Positions 7,309 to 15,971 of a stretch of 64,000 nt of DNA are shown here, in pieces. This DNA is from Vibrio sp. LaRot3 (lineage in GTDB: Bacteria; Pseudomonadota; Gammaproteobacteria; Enterobacterales; Vibrionaceae). The stretch lies in the NCBI RefSeq assembly GCF_027587025.1, contig NZ_JAPPTI010000007.1:62001-126000 (forward strand), in the 5' to 3' direction. The first letter of the stretch is position 1. Every line of letters begins with the position of its first letter. The notes under the pieces are model-generated. The model saw only the letters and a list, made by a program, of their open reading frames with translations. It did no database searches and had not been told where the DNA came from. A program made the translations under genes and the position numbers.

Positions 7309-9005
7309 GGTTGAACCATAACAAGGTCGCCATTTATGCCTTAACAAAAGGTGGCTTAAAACAAGCGAAGGTCTTGGCAAGAAGCCTACCTTACAGCCAA
7401 GTGTTTGCTGCGCCAAAAGCGGTGGAACATGATGCTGTTACGGTAATGGAACCGCCAATCGCCAAACAGGTTGCTCAGCAATGGCTTGATTTTGAAGCGC
7501 ACGTATTTGTTTGCGCGAGTGGTATTGCGGTTCGAACCATTGCTCCTTTACTTGATGATAAACGTAGTGACCCAACCGTATTGTGTTTAGATGAAGCGGG
7601 AAGGCATGTCATTCCATTAGTGAGTGGCCATCGTGGCGGTGGTAACGCGTTGGCAAAGCGCTTAGCCCGAATCGTTCGTGGTGAAGCTGTTTTAACCACC
7701 GCTTCAGACGTTCAGCAAACCTTGTCGGTTGACTTGATGGGTGCGCCGTTTGGTTGGTATCTAGCTCCATGTTGTGAGCATGCCGTGACTACAGTTTCCG
7801 CAGCGGTAGTGAATGATTTGCCGGTTTTGATTTACCAAGATTCGGGCGATCTAACTTGGTGGCCTTATGATAAAGCAATGCCAAAACATCTGTGTTACAG
7901 CCAAGACCTAGCGGCGCTTTCAGGTCGAGAGTGGGCTGGGGTGATCATTGTTTCAGACTCGATTGAGCCATATAGGAAAGCGGTCGAATTGGGTTTGCAA
8001 GATAAAACCGTTTTCTGGGTGCCTAATAGCATCCATATAGGGATAGGTTGCGATAGAAATACGCCACATACAGTGATTGGTGCAGCGTTGCATGAGGTAT
8101 TGAAGCAATACAACATTCACAGTGCAGCGATAAAGAACGTCTCTAGCATCGAGCTCAAGGCCAATGAGCAAGGGATTGTCTCCAATGCGCGAGAGCTTGG
8201 TGTTGAGTTTATTTGCTATTCCGCTGAGCAATTAGACACTCAGCCGGGTATCTTGCATCCATCGGAGTACGTGAAAAAAGTAACAGGCAGTTGCTCAGTA
8301 GCCGAAGCGGCTGCGCTTCGATCAAGTGACACCACACAACTAGTGGTTGCTAAGCAAAAGTTTTGCAAGGATGGAAAAAACGTCACATTAGCAATCGGCC
8401 GCAGAGAGTTCAGTGAAAGCTTACGCAGTGAAAAGTTTAAGAATAAACTGATTAAACAAAAAGATGGCGAAGTCGCGCCTGTACCCGATAAGTTAAATGC
8501 TTATGGCAACCCGGTGGTTGAGGGCTTTGCGTGTAAACCAAGGCACCCAGATTTGAATCGCCCTATGCTGCATCATCGCTTTCACATTATGCTGTGTGAA
8601 GGTGGACGCTGCGCCAAGAAAGGCAGCAAAGCGATGACTCACGCGCTGCGAGACATATTGAAGCATGTTGGGTTGAACTCTGGCGAGCAGAGAATCAAAG
8701 TTTCTCGTACTCAGTGCGTTGGTGCGTGCCGACAAAAGGCGACATTGGTGATTTACGAACGAGCCAACGCCGAACAAATAGGGCCAAACCATGCTCTTTG
8801 GTTACGCAATATTGAAGAGTTTAGCCATCAACAGTGGTGCGATTTATTTTTATCGTTGGCGCAAGGAATCGATCTTCGCCAGCAATTATCTTCTCATTTT
8901 CTAGCTCCAGTCATTAGCCATCAGGAATTTAAGACGGCGCTCGCCGATCCTGATTCGCCATTATTAATGCACGATATCAGCCCCCAAGGAGGGCAGCATG
9001 ATTAA
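7305..9005 (+). CDS. cbiG: CbiG (cobalt-precorrin-5A hydrolase) fused to a [2Fe-2S] ferredoxin-like domain
   Basis: 566 aa, far longer than the usual CbiG of about 350. The N-terminal CbiG domain (AHVFVCASGIAVRTIAPLL, then VSGHRGGGNALAKRLA) and the CbiG C-terminal domain (residues about 247-370, HIGIGCDRNTP and TGSCSVAEAAALR) open the lactone ring of cobalt-precorrin-5A and release acetaldehyde. Residues about 385-566 are an extra module with Cys431-X4-Cys436 (CEGGRCAKKGS) and Cys471-X3-Cys475 (CVGACR), the ligand pattern of thioredoxin-like [2Fe-2S] ferredoxins such as the NuoE type. It overlaps cbiL by 4 and cbiK by 8 bases. The role of the Fe-S part is unknown; a cluster sensor, an electron donor, or a CbiW-like accessory are options. 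Confidence 0.9.
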   Translation: MRLNHNKVAIYALTKGGLKQAKVLARSLPYSQVFAAPKAVEHDAVTVMEPPIAKQVAQQWLDFEAHVFVCASGIAVRTIAPLLDDKRSDPTVLCLDEAGRHVIPLVSGHRGGGNALAKRLARIVRGEAVLTTASDVQQTLSVDLMGAPFGWYLAPCCEHAVTTVSAAVVNDLPVLIYQDSGDLTWWPYDKAMPKHLCYSQDLAALSGREWAGVIIVSDSIEPYRKAVELGLQDKTVFWVPNSIHIGIGCDRNTPHTVIGAALHEVLKQYNIHSAAIKNVSSIELKANEQGIVSNARELGVEFICYSAEQLDTQPGILHPSEYVKKVTGSCSVAEAAALRSSDTTQLVVAKQKFCKDGKNVTLAIGRREFSESLRSEKFKNKLIKQKDGEVAPVPDKLNAYGNPVVEGFACKPRHPDLNRPMLHHRFHIMLCEGGRCAKKGSKAMTHALRDILKHVGLNSGEQRIKVSRTQCVGACRQKATLVIYERANAEQIGPNHALWLRNIEEFSHQQWCDLFLSLAQGIDLRQQLSSHFLAPVISHQEFKTALADPDSPLLMHDISPQGGQHD

Positions 9006-9837
9006 AAGATTAAGACACTATCAGCAAGGATGCGCGATTGTACTTTGTTGTTTCGGCTCGGTCGTTGCTCAGCAGCGCTATCAACAACTCGCCGATCGTT
9101 TAGCTCAAGAATACCCAGAGTGTGATGTACACATGGCGGTAAGCTCTAAGATGGTGATCAAGAAATCACAATTGTCACTCAAGACACTGCCGCAAGTGTT
9201 GGCGGATTTAGAGTTCTCTGGATACAAACAAGTGTTGGTGGTCAGTGCCTACCTATTCCCGACTGATGAGCATCTTCAACTCAAAAAGGTAGTAGAAGGG
9301 TTCTCTCAATTTAGTTTTGCCAATTACGCTTATACGCCTGCTTTATTTAACCAAAGCCAGCAAACGGGTAAGTTGCTTGATGAGTTAGATACTCGTTTTG
9401 ATCATGCGCCACTTAAACTGTACGTATTCCACGGAGCACCATATTTGGACAACCCGGGACATCAGTCTATTGGTTACGTTCGCGATTATCTTGAACTGCT
9501 TGATTCCAATGCGCTGGTTTGCTCACTAGAAGGCGCATGGCCATTTAAGTTGGTGGAAAGAAAACTGCTCAAGATGAAGCAACAACTTGGCTATGCTGAT
9601 GATCATAGGCCTGAGCTTGAAGTGATCCCGTTGCTACTGGCATCGGGTAACCATTTTATGAATGATCTACACGATATTCAGCAGCACTTAGAAGCGGAAT
9701 TTGATGTGACACTAGCCCGTGATGAAAACGGTGAAGCCTTTAATTTATTGGGCTTCGAGCCATTGTACACCCTAATTACACAGCAAATTGAACATGGCTT
9801 GATGCAGCTTGACGTTCAACTCGATAAGCAAGCATAA
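8998..9837 (+). CDS. cbiK: CbiK-type sirohydrochlorin cobaltochelatase
   Basis: 279 aa. It inserts Co2+ into sirohydrochlorin, the first step of the anaerobic B12 branch. The CbiK metal-binding residues can be placed: His145 in FHGAPYLDNPGH, Glu178 in CSLEGAWPF and His219 in SGNHFMNDLHD, matching His145/Glu175/His207 of the Salmonella enzyme. There is no signal peptide, so it is the cytoplasmic type. Sequence outside the metal site is divergent from well-known CbiK, and it lacks the repeat structure of CbiX-long. It overlaps the end of cbiG by 8 bases. Confidence 0.87.
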   Translation: MIKRLRHYQQGCAIVLCCFGSVVAQQRYQQLADRLAQEYPECDVHMAVSSKMVIKKSQLSLKTLPQVLADLEFSGYKQVLVVSAYLFPTDEHLQLKKVVEGFSQFSFANYAYTPALFNQSQQTGKLLDELDTRFDHAPLKLYVFHGAPYLDNPGHQSIGYVRDYLELLDSNALVCSLEGAWPFKLVERKLLKMKQQLGYADDHRPELEVIPLLLASGNHFMNDLHDIQQHLEAEFDVTLARDENGEAFNLLGFEPLYTLITQQIEHGLMQLDVQLDKQA

Positions 9838-9850
9838 GGGTGACTTGACT

Positions 9851-10681
9851 ATGGCAACGCTTTATTTAGTGGGTTTAGGCCCCGGTTCGATTGAGCAAAT
9901 GACTCAGCGAGCGCAGCAAGTTGTGCGCTCTGTTGATGCTGTAGTAGGTTATGGTTTGTACGTTAGATTGGTTCGTCCGTTACTAGATAATCAAGATGTG
10001 ATTCGCAGCGGAATGACCAAAGAATGGCAACGTGCAGATGAAGCCATTGAATTAGTTCAACAAGGTAAAAACGTTGCTCTAGTTTGCTCGGGGGATTCGG
10101 GTGTTTACGCTATGGCGCCATTGGTGTTTGAGATCATGGCGGAAAGAGCGCTGGATTTTAACGTTGAAGTCGTGCCCGGAGTAACCGCAGCAATTTCTTG
10201 TGCTTCTTTGGTCGGAGCGCCGATGGGACATGATAGCTGCACCATCTCGTTATCCGATTTATTGACACCTTGGCAGGTGATCGAAAAGCGCATCGAAGCG
10301 GCGGCAATCGCAGACTTTGTCATCACCTTTTATAACCCTCGTTCTAAAAAGCGAGTTAATCAAATCGAAATAGCCAAGGATATTTTGCTTAAACATCGCT
10401 CGCCGGATACTCCGGTTGCGGTGATTGATAGCGCTTATCGCGATGAACAAAAGGTGCAGTTGACAACCTTGAAAGACTTTACTCAATTAGAGTTTGCCAT
10501 GAGTGCTTCGGTGATTGTTGGTAACAGCAATAGCTACCGTTACAAAAATTGGATTGTGACGCCGCGCGGCTATCAGCATAAATATGATTTAGACGATGGC
10601 GCGGTAAAAGAAGGTCAGCGACCGGGCAGAACCTTGGTGACAGAGCCTGTTAAAACCGTGGAGAGCGAGGTACTAAAATGA
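9851..10681 (+). CDS. cbiH: Precorrin-3B/cobalt-factor III C(17)-methyltransferase CbiH
   Basis: 276 aa from ATG at 9851. The open frame starts at 9809, but the domain begins with MATLYLVGLGPGSIEQMTQR and a ribosome site (AAGGGTG) precedes this ATG. Tetrapyrrole methylase signatures: VALVCSGDSGVYAMAPL, EVVPGVTAAISCASLVGAPM, ADFVITFYNPRSKKR, all characteristic of CbiH/CobJ. It methylates C17 with ring contraction. It is followed by cbiF with an ATGA overlap. Confidence 0.93.
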   Translation: MATLYLVGLGPGSIEQMTQRAQQVVRSVDAVVGYGLYVRLVRPLLDNQDVIRSGMTKEWQRADEAIELVQQGKNVALVCSGDSGVYAMAPLVFEIMAERALDFNVEVVPGVTAAISCASLVGAPMGHDSCTISLSDLLTPWQVIEKRIEAAAIADFVITFYNPRSKKRVNQIEIAKDILLKHRSPDTPVAVIDSAYRDEQKVQLTTLKDFTQLEFAMSASVIVGNSNSYRYKNWIVTPRGYQHKYDLDDGAVKEGQRPGRTLVTEPVKTVESEVLK

Positions 10682-11451
10682 CCGTGTACTTTATTGGAGC
10701 AGGGCCAGGTGATCCGGATTTAATTACCGTCAAAGGAGCAAAGTTGGTCGAGCAGTGCCCAGTGGTACTGTATACCGGCAGCTTAGTACCAAAAGCGGTA
10801 ATTGAACGCGCTCGTCCTGATGCGTTAGTTTTAGACTCCGCAGGAATGGATTTGGATGAAATTACGCAAGTTTACTTAGATGCCCATAGCAGGGGTGATG
10901 ATGTAGCAAGAGTTCAAACGGGTGACTTGTCTATCTATTCCTCTTTAGCTGAGCAGACGCGCCGACTGAAAGCATTAGGTATTGATTGGCAGGTAATTCC
11001 CGGTGTTAGCTCGTTTCAAGCCTCTGCGGCTGCATTGAGCCAAGAGTTGACGTTACCTGAGCACTGCCAAACCATCATTTTGAGCCGAGCTTCAGGGCGC
11101 ACTCCAGTGCCTGAAAAAGAGAACTTGAAAAGCCTTGCTTCTCATGAAGCGACGCTTTGTTTGTTTTTAAGTGCGACTTTAATTCGTAAAGTCGTAAGAG
11201 AACTGAGTGAAGTTTACCCTTCAACATGGCCGGTTGCCGTCGTTGAAAAAGCCTCTCACCCTGAGCAACGAATATTTCGTGGTACACTGGCCGATATCGC
11301 TCAGCAATTGCATGATGCGAATGTACGTTCGACGGCGATGATCATTGTGTCGAAAGTGTTGGCAATTAATGATTTCCCCGATTCTAAGCTTTATGACGCT
11401 TCGTTTAGTCATGCGTGTCGCAAGGCCTCAGTTGTGGAATCAGAACAATAG
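10678..11451 (+). CDS. cbiF: Cobalt-precorrin-4 C(11)-methyltransferase CbiF
   Basis: 257 aa, normal CbiF/CobM length. Motifs: [19 protein letters not shown] at the N-terminus, VARVQTGDLSIYSS (about residues 76-89), VIPGVSSFQASAAAL and the C11-specific LPEHCQTIILSRASGRTPVP. It methylates C11 of cobalt-precorrin-4. The gene starts inside the cbiH stop, and cbiB follows after 13 bases. Confidence 0.94.
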   Translation: MTVYFIGAGPGDPDLITVKGAKLVEQCPVVLYTGSLVPKAVIERARPDALVLDSAGMDLDEITQVYLDAHSRGDDVARVQTGDLSIYSSLAEQTRRLKALGIDWQVIPGVSSFQASAAALSQELTLPEHCQTIILSRASGRTPVPEKENLKSLASHEATLCLFLSATLIRKVVRELSEVYPSTWPVAVVEKASHPEQRIFRGTLADIAQQLHDANVRSTAMIIVSKVLAINDFPDSKLYDASFSHACRKASVVESEQ

Positions 11452-11464
11452 GGATGACAGCAAG

Positions 11465-12412
11465 ATGTTACTTGGGCTTAGCCTATGGCAGTTAGCATTA
11501 GCGTTAACTTGTGCACTGTTATTGGATAAATGGTTAGGAGAACCAAGTCGATGCCATCCATTAATTGGCTTTGGCAATTGGGCGATCAGAGTTGAGAAGT
11601 GGTGTCGAGCTTTGTCTTGCCCACCAAACTGGCAAGGTCGCCTCGCGTGGCTTATTGCTGTAGTGCCAATTGTTATTGTTGTTGGCGGGTTGTTCTTATT
11701 GCTAGCTAATGCCGGCCTGTGGCCTTGGCTGTTATTGCTGCTACACGCTGCAATCATCTATTTGTGTTTAGGTGGTAAGAGTTTAGAGCAGCATGCGATG
11801 GCGATTTATGCACCGCTAAGTCAGGGGGATATGAACCAAGCGCGACATGCAGTACAAATGATCGTTAGCCGAGACGCGCAGCAAATGGATGACGAACAGA
11901 TCGCCATTGCAGCGGTCGAGTCTGTACTTGAAAATGGTAACGACGCTGTGATTGGTACCTTGTTTTGGGGGCTGCTTTTTGGCGCACCCGGCGCCGTGCT
12001 TTTTAGGTTAGTGAATACCTTAGATGCGATGTGGGGGTATAAGAACCCGCGTTATTTATCGTTTGGCCGCTTCGCCGCAAAAACAGACGATAAGCTTGGT
12101 TTTATTCCAGCGCGAATTACGGCTTTTGGTTACGCAATACTAGGTGATACCAAACGCGCGATTGATTGTGTTAAAACCCAAGCCCAATATTGCTCTAGCC
12201 CAAATGGCGGTGTCGCTATGTGCGCGGGTGCCGGTGCACTCAATGTGCGTTTAGGTGGGCGTGTTTGCTATCACGGCGAATGGATTGATAAACCCAATAT
12301 GGGAAGCGAGCAAAAGATCACGCCTCAAGATATCCCAAGAGCTTGTCGGTTATTGGAACGTTCTGTTTGGCTCGCCTTAGTCATTATTTGGGCTATCGCA
12401 TTGTTAGTCTAG
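11465..12412 (+). CDS. cbiB: Adenosylcobinamide-phosphate synthase CbiB
   Basis: 315 aa inner-membrane protein. The true start is ATG at 11465 (MLLGLSLWQLALALTCALLL); the frame is open further upstream but that part overlaps cbiF. Signatures: DKWLGEPSRCHPLIGFGNW, AVESVLENGNDAVIGTLFWG, NTLDAMWGYKNPRYLSFGRF and SPNGGVAMCAGAGALNVRLG. Several hydrophobic helices are visible (11-22, about 65-100, 295-315). It attaches aminopropanol or its phosphate to adenosylcobyric acid. The neighbouring cobD supplies that side chain. Confidence 0.94.
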   Translation: MLLGLSLWQLALALTCALLLDKWLGEPSRCHPLIGFGNWAIRVEKWCRALSCPPNWQGRLAWLIAVVPIVIVVGGLFLLLANAGLWPWLLLLLHAAIIYLCLGGKSLEQHAMAIYAPLSQGDMNQARHAVQMIVSRDAQQMDDEQIAIAAVESVLENGNDAVIGTLFWGLLFGAPGAVLFRLVNTLDAMWGYKNPRYLSFGRFAAKTDDKLGFIPARITAFGYAILGDTKRAIDCVKTQAQYCSSPNGGVAMCAGAGALNVRLGGRVCYHGEWIDKPNMGSEQKITPQDIPRACRLLERSVWLALVIIWAIALLV

Positions 12413-12435
12413 GTTTACGTTAATTCGAGGATTTT

Positions 12436-13479
12436 ATGCTTCATCATGGTGGCCGCTTGCAGCAAGTCGCGGCGCAATACAACACTCAACCTAGTCAATG
12501 GCTTGACCTTAGTACCGGTATTAGCCCTTTTAGTTATCAAGTCGGTGATGTTCCTCAGCATGTTTGGCATCGCTTGCCTGAAGAGGAAGATGGCTTATTG
12601 CAAGCAGCGCAAGCGTATTATGGTTATCAGGATTTACTGCCAGTAGCGGGCTCTCAGGCGGCAATTCAATTACTACCAAGAGTGATTGAACATAAGTTAG
12701 GCCGAAAGGGTACAGTACTATTACCGGAAAGAGGGTATCAAGAGCATCGCCAAGCATGGCAGAAGTCATACTGGCATATCGAGCAATACCAAACCTTACC
12801 TAGCCAAGCACAATTGCAATCTTGTGATGCGGTGTTAATTATTAACCCCAATAACCCATCAACGTTCTTAGCTTCTCCTCAGCAGTTGGACTATGTTGAA
12901 AGCCATTTACCAAATCATGCGGTATTAGTGATTGATGAAGCGTTTATGGATGAGCAAGATCAATCATCTCGCCTCATTTCGATCTCGCGAATGCAGCATG
13001 ACGAAGTCGCGAGCAGTGCGTTACCGCATAATGTGATTGTACTGCGCTCGATTGGTAAGTTCTTTGGCCTTGCGGGATCGCGGGTTGGGTTTGTGGCTGC
13101 TCATCAAAATTGGCTTGAACAGTTAAGAAGCGAACTCGGCCCTTGGACAATTTGTGGAGCCAGTCGTTGGGTGGTTACTCAAGCTTTAAAAGATTCACAA
13201 TGGCAGCAGCAAGCTAGAAGTAAGATCAAATACGCGAGCGAACTGCAATTGGAGAGAATTCAGTCTGTGTTTGCTGGCTGTATTGTCTCGAGTGCTGGTC
13301 TGTTTATTCGGTTAGAACACTCTAAATCTCCCGAGTTGTATCAAGCGCTTTGCCAACAAAGCATTCTGGTGCGTTTAACTGACGAACAAGATGCATTGAG
13401 ATTTGGCTTATGTGCTGATGCTGAGCAATTAGAGCGGCTTATCTGTGCGTTAAATACGATTTCAATAGAATATAAATGA
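12436..13479 (+). CDS. cobD: Threonine-phosphate decarboxylase CobD (PLP aminotransferase fold)
   Basis: 347 aa class I/II aminotransferase-fold enzyme. N-terminal HHGGRLQQVAAQYN and WLDLSTGISPF are typical of CobD/CobC. The substrate and PLP contacts appear as NPNNPS (138-143), VIDEAFMD (166-173) and the PLP-binding Lys208 in LRSIGKFFGLAGSRVGF. It decarboxylates L-threonine O-3-phosphate to (R)-1-amino-2-propanol phosphate, the linker joined by the upstream CbiB. It sits 23 bases after cbiB with an AGGA-like ribosome site. Confidence 0.92.
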   Translation: MLHHGGRLQQVAAQYNTQPSQWLDLSTGISPFSYQVGDVPQHVWHRLPEEEDGLLQAAQAYYGYQDLLPVAGSQAAIQLLPRVIEHKLGRKGTVLLPERGYQEHRQAWQKSYWHIEQYQTLPSQAQLQSCDAVLIINPNNPSTFLASPQQLDYVESHLPNHAVLVIDEAFMDEQDQSSRLISISRMQHDEVASSALPHNVIVLRSIGKFFGLAGSRVGFVAAHQNWLEQLRSELGPWTICGASRWVVTQALKDSQWQQQARSKIKYASELQLERIQSVFAGCIVSSAGLFIRLEHSKSPELYQALCQQSILVRLTDEQDALRFGLCADAEQLERLICALNTISIEYK

Positions 13480-13498
13480 TTGAACATAAGGACGTTTG

Positions 13499-14800
13499 AT
13501 GGTGAATGAAGCGATATGCCCAGCATTGGTGGTCGCTGCGCCAAGCTCAGGTGCAGGGAAAACAACCGTTGTGGCCGCGATTGCCCGATATTATCGAAAT
13601 CAGGGTAAAAAGGTACGCGTGTTCAAAACAGGGCCAGATTTTATTGACCCTGCGTTTCTGTCTCATGCGAGTGGTGCGCCTGTTTATCAGTTAGATTTTT
13701 GGATGTGTGGCTTAGAGCACTGTCAGCAACTCCTATACAAAGCCGCTCAAGAGGCAGATTTGATACTGATCGAAGGTGTGATGGGTATGTTCGATGGTCA
13801 ATGCTCTAGCGCTGATATTGCTGCAAAAATCGGTATTCCTGTAATGGTAGTGGTTGATGCTGGGGCAATGGCTCAAACCTTTGGTGCAATAGTGTATGGC
13901 TTAGCAAACTTCCGCCAAGATGTTGAAGTCGCCGCTTGTTTTGCTAATCGAGTAGGGTCACCAAGGCACTTTGACATGCTGCAACAAAGCGTATCATCAG
14001 ACACGCCATTGCTTAGCTATCTTCCTAAGTCTGAACAATTTTCGTTTCCAGATCGTCATCTAGGTTTGGTGCAAGCGCAAGAGCTCACTGATCTTGAGCA
14101 GCGTTTAGAAAGTGCTGCGCAAAGTATTGGTGCACATTGGCAGCTTCCCGCCCGTGAAACGGTATTTTCGCACCTACCTGTGCATTCAATCGAACCGGTA
14201 TTACAAGGCAAAACTATTGCGATAGCGCAAGACTGCGCGTTTAGCTTCCTTTATCAAGCCAACATTGACTGTTTAGAACAGTTGGGCGCAAAACTGAGTT
14301 ACTTCTCTCCTGTCGCGGGGGACAGTTTGCCTGAGTGTGATGCGGTTTATTTGGTTGGTGGTTACCCTGAACTTCATTTAGAGAAATTACATGATAACTG
14401 CAAGTTACGCGAAATACTGCGTGACGCTGTCACTAATGGTATCCCAGTGGTCGCAGAATGCGGTGGCATGCTGTTCTTGCAAGATTCAATCGAAGCAACG
14501 AATGGCAAAAGCTTGCAAATGTGCGGGGCTTTAAAGGCCAACTCCAAAATGCAAACAAAGTTAGCCGCATTAGGGCTCGTTGAAGCAGAGCTGGCAAGTG
14601 ACGAGGTGTTAAGAGGCCACACTTTCCATTACTCGAAAACGACAACCTCCTTGTCGGCTTGGAAGCAAAGCGTTAGCCAGTATGGTCGACCTAGTGAGGC
14701 GATATATAGGGTTAACAACCTAATCGCCAGTTATGTTCATTGGTATTTTGCTTCAAACCCTTCACTTACCGCGAAGATGTTTTTAGGTGAGTTGGACTAA
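13499..14800 (+). CDS. cbiA: Cobyrinate a,c-diamide synthase CbiA
   Basis: 433 aa from ATG at 13499 (AAGGA upstream; a TTG one codon earlier is less likely). N-terminal P-loop APSSGAGKTT with Lys21, then FKTGPDFIDPAFLSHASG, which binds the corrin and ATP. The C-terminal class I glutaminase domain has the nucleophile Cys in VVAECGGMLFL and a late His in SYVHWYF. It amidates the a and c acetates of cobyrinate with glutamine and ATP. It is joined to the following phosphatase gene by a 1-base overlap (TAATG). Confidence 0.94.
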   Translation: MVNEAICPALVVAAPSSGAGKTTVVAAIARYYRNQGKKVRVFKTGPDFIDPAFLSHASGAPVYQLDFWMCGLEHCQQLLYKAAQEADLILIEGVMGMFDGQCSSADIAAKIGIPVMVVVDAGAMAQTFGAIVYGLANFRQDVEVAACFANRVGSPRHFDMLQQSVSSDTPLLSYLPKSEQFSFPDRHLGLVQAQELTDLEQRLESAAQSIGAHWQLPARETVFSHLPVHSIEPVLQGKTIAIAQDCAFSFLYQANIDCLEQLGAKLSYFSPVAGDSLPECDAVYLVGGYPELHLEKLHDNCKLREILRDAVTNGIPVVAECGGMLFLQDSIEATNGKSLQMCGALKANSKMQTKLAALGLVEAELASDEVLRGHTFHYSKTTTSLSAWKQSVSQYGRPSEAIYRVNNLIASYVHWYFASNPSLTAKMFLGELD

Positions 14801-15414
14801 TGGCGCACATTTGGGTCATGCGTCATGGTCGAACGCGTTGGAATGAGCAAAGCCGCATACAAGGTCACTTAGACAGCCCGTTAACCAAGGCTGCAATAGC
14901 GGAACTGTATGAAATGAACCTGCCTAATTTAGCTGGTGGCACTATCTTGTGCTCTGATCTTGGCAGAGCAACCCAAACCGCCGAGCTTGTTGCACGTCGT
15001 TCTGGTGGGAACATCGTGGTTTCTTCACTTTTAAGAGAGCGAGGTTTTGGTGTGTTGCAAGGAGAGGTCGTCGATGAAAAGCCCCATCTGCACGTTCAAT
15101 GGCAGTCGTATCATAAACGTTACCAGCAGCCGAACCTCAATATTGTTGGCAGCGAATCTGGCCGAGTATTTTCTCAAAGGCTTAATGCCTCTCTGGAACT
15201 GATTGCTCGTATTCAACGGGGCGGCCAGCCGTTACTGTTGATTGTGCATGGGGAATGGTGGTTAGCGTTTGAGAGCCTCTTGAATGGTCGGCTATTTTGG
15301 CAAGTTAGAGGGGATATGGCCGAAAACAGTCGGCTATTCTTGTTCCCTAGCGATATTCTAATGAGCGAACAATCCGCTTCGACTGTTGGTGGGTTTTATA
15401 AAAAGCGTGCGTAG
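14800..15414 (+). CDS. cobC: Histidine phosphatase, probable alpha-ribazole phosphatase CobC
   Basis: 204 aa phosphoglycerate mutase-like phosphatase. The catalytic RHG motif with His9 is in WVMRHGRTRWNE; the second catalytic His is in LLIVHGEWW. The last position in the cobalamin operon argues for CobC, which dephosphorylates alpha-ribazole phosphate or the cobalamin 5'-phosphate. The family also contains general phosphatases and sequence alone does not prove substrate. The gene overlaps cbiA by one base. No good terminator was found after it. Confidence 0.8.
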   Translation: MAHIWVMRHGRTRWNEQSRIQGHLDSPLTKAAIAELYEMNLPNLAGGTILCSDLGRATQTAELVARRSGGNIVVSSLLRERGFGVLQGEVVDEKPHLHVQWQSYHKRYQQPNLNIVGSESGRVFSQRLNASLELIARIQRGGQPLLLIVHGEWWLAFESLLNGRLFWQVRGDMAENSRLFLFPSDILMSEQSASTVGGFYKKRA

Positions 15415-15489
15415 ATAAGAAATTTTACGATCTTTCTCTTTTCTTGTTATTAAAAGGTTATATATTTGCTTTTCATATAAGTGAAAGCA

Positions 15490-15873
15490 ATGTTAAAACC
15501 AATTCATTATTCCATAAGATGGCCCCGAAGGCTCTATTCTAGTTTTATCTTAGCGACTGCGTTGAGCTGGTCGTTAGTTGTTGCTATGCCTGTTATTAAT
15601 GCACATGGTCAAAGTGCCGGTGTATGGGCGACACTTTGTACTATTAATGGCTTCGAGCTTGTTCAGGTAGAAGAAGGCCACTCAATAAAGCCGCATGGTA
15701 AACCATGTCCTTTTGGCCATTTCACGTATTTAGAAATAGGTAGTATTTCACCTGTGGTTATTGACCGTGTCGTCACGCTTTCCACGGCCTTTTCGACCAC
15801 AATTTTGACTCTTTCTTCTCGATATAAGAGTGCATTTCCTAGAGCTCCTCCGTATTCGTCATCAATCCAATAA
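15490..15873 (+). CDS. DUF2946-like small secreted/membrane protein
   Basis: 127 aa from ATG 15490; a GTG at 15481 in the same frame is an alternative and neither has a clear ribosome site. An N-terminal hydrophobic segment (LYSSFILATALSWSLVVAM) looks like a signal or anchor. The later HGKPCPFGHFTY is the Cys/His patch typical of DUF2946-type proteins, often found beside TonB receptors and PepSY proteins in metal uptake loci. The next gene is a PepSY protein, which supports a shared membrane or metal role. No function is proven. Confidence 0.68.
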   Translation: MLKPIHYSIRWPRRLYSSFILATALSWSLVVAMPVINAHGQSAGVWATLCTINGFELVQVEEGHSIKPHGKPCPFGHFTYLEIGSISPVVIDRVVTLSTAFSTTILTLSSRYKSAFPRAPPYSSSIQ

Positions 15874-15932
15874 AAATTAGAAAAATATAAAGTCAAAGCA
15901 AGCTTCATCTTCTGATTCGAAGGAGGAGGCTT

Positions 15933-15971
15933 ATGTCTAAAAAAGGATTTGTTCATGTCGAGCATAAATAA
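15933..15971 (+). CDS. Possible 12-aa leader ORF ahead of the PepSY gene
   Basis: AGGAGGAGG at 15921-15929 is by far the best ribosome site nearby and is followed 3 bases later by ATG, encoding MSKKGFVHVEHK and stop at 15969-15971. It overlaps the PepSY start codon (15955) in another frame, so ribosomes stopping at 15971 could re-initiate at 15955. It may be a coupling leader, or evidence that the PepSY start is further upstream after a frameshift. Confidence 0.4.
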   Translation: MSKKGFVHVEHK

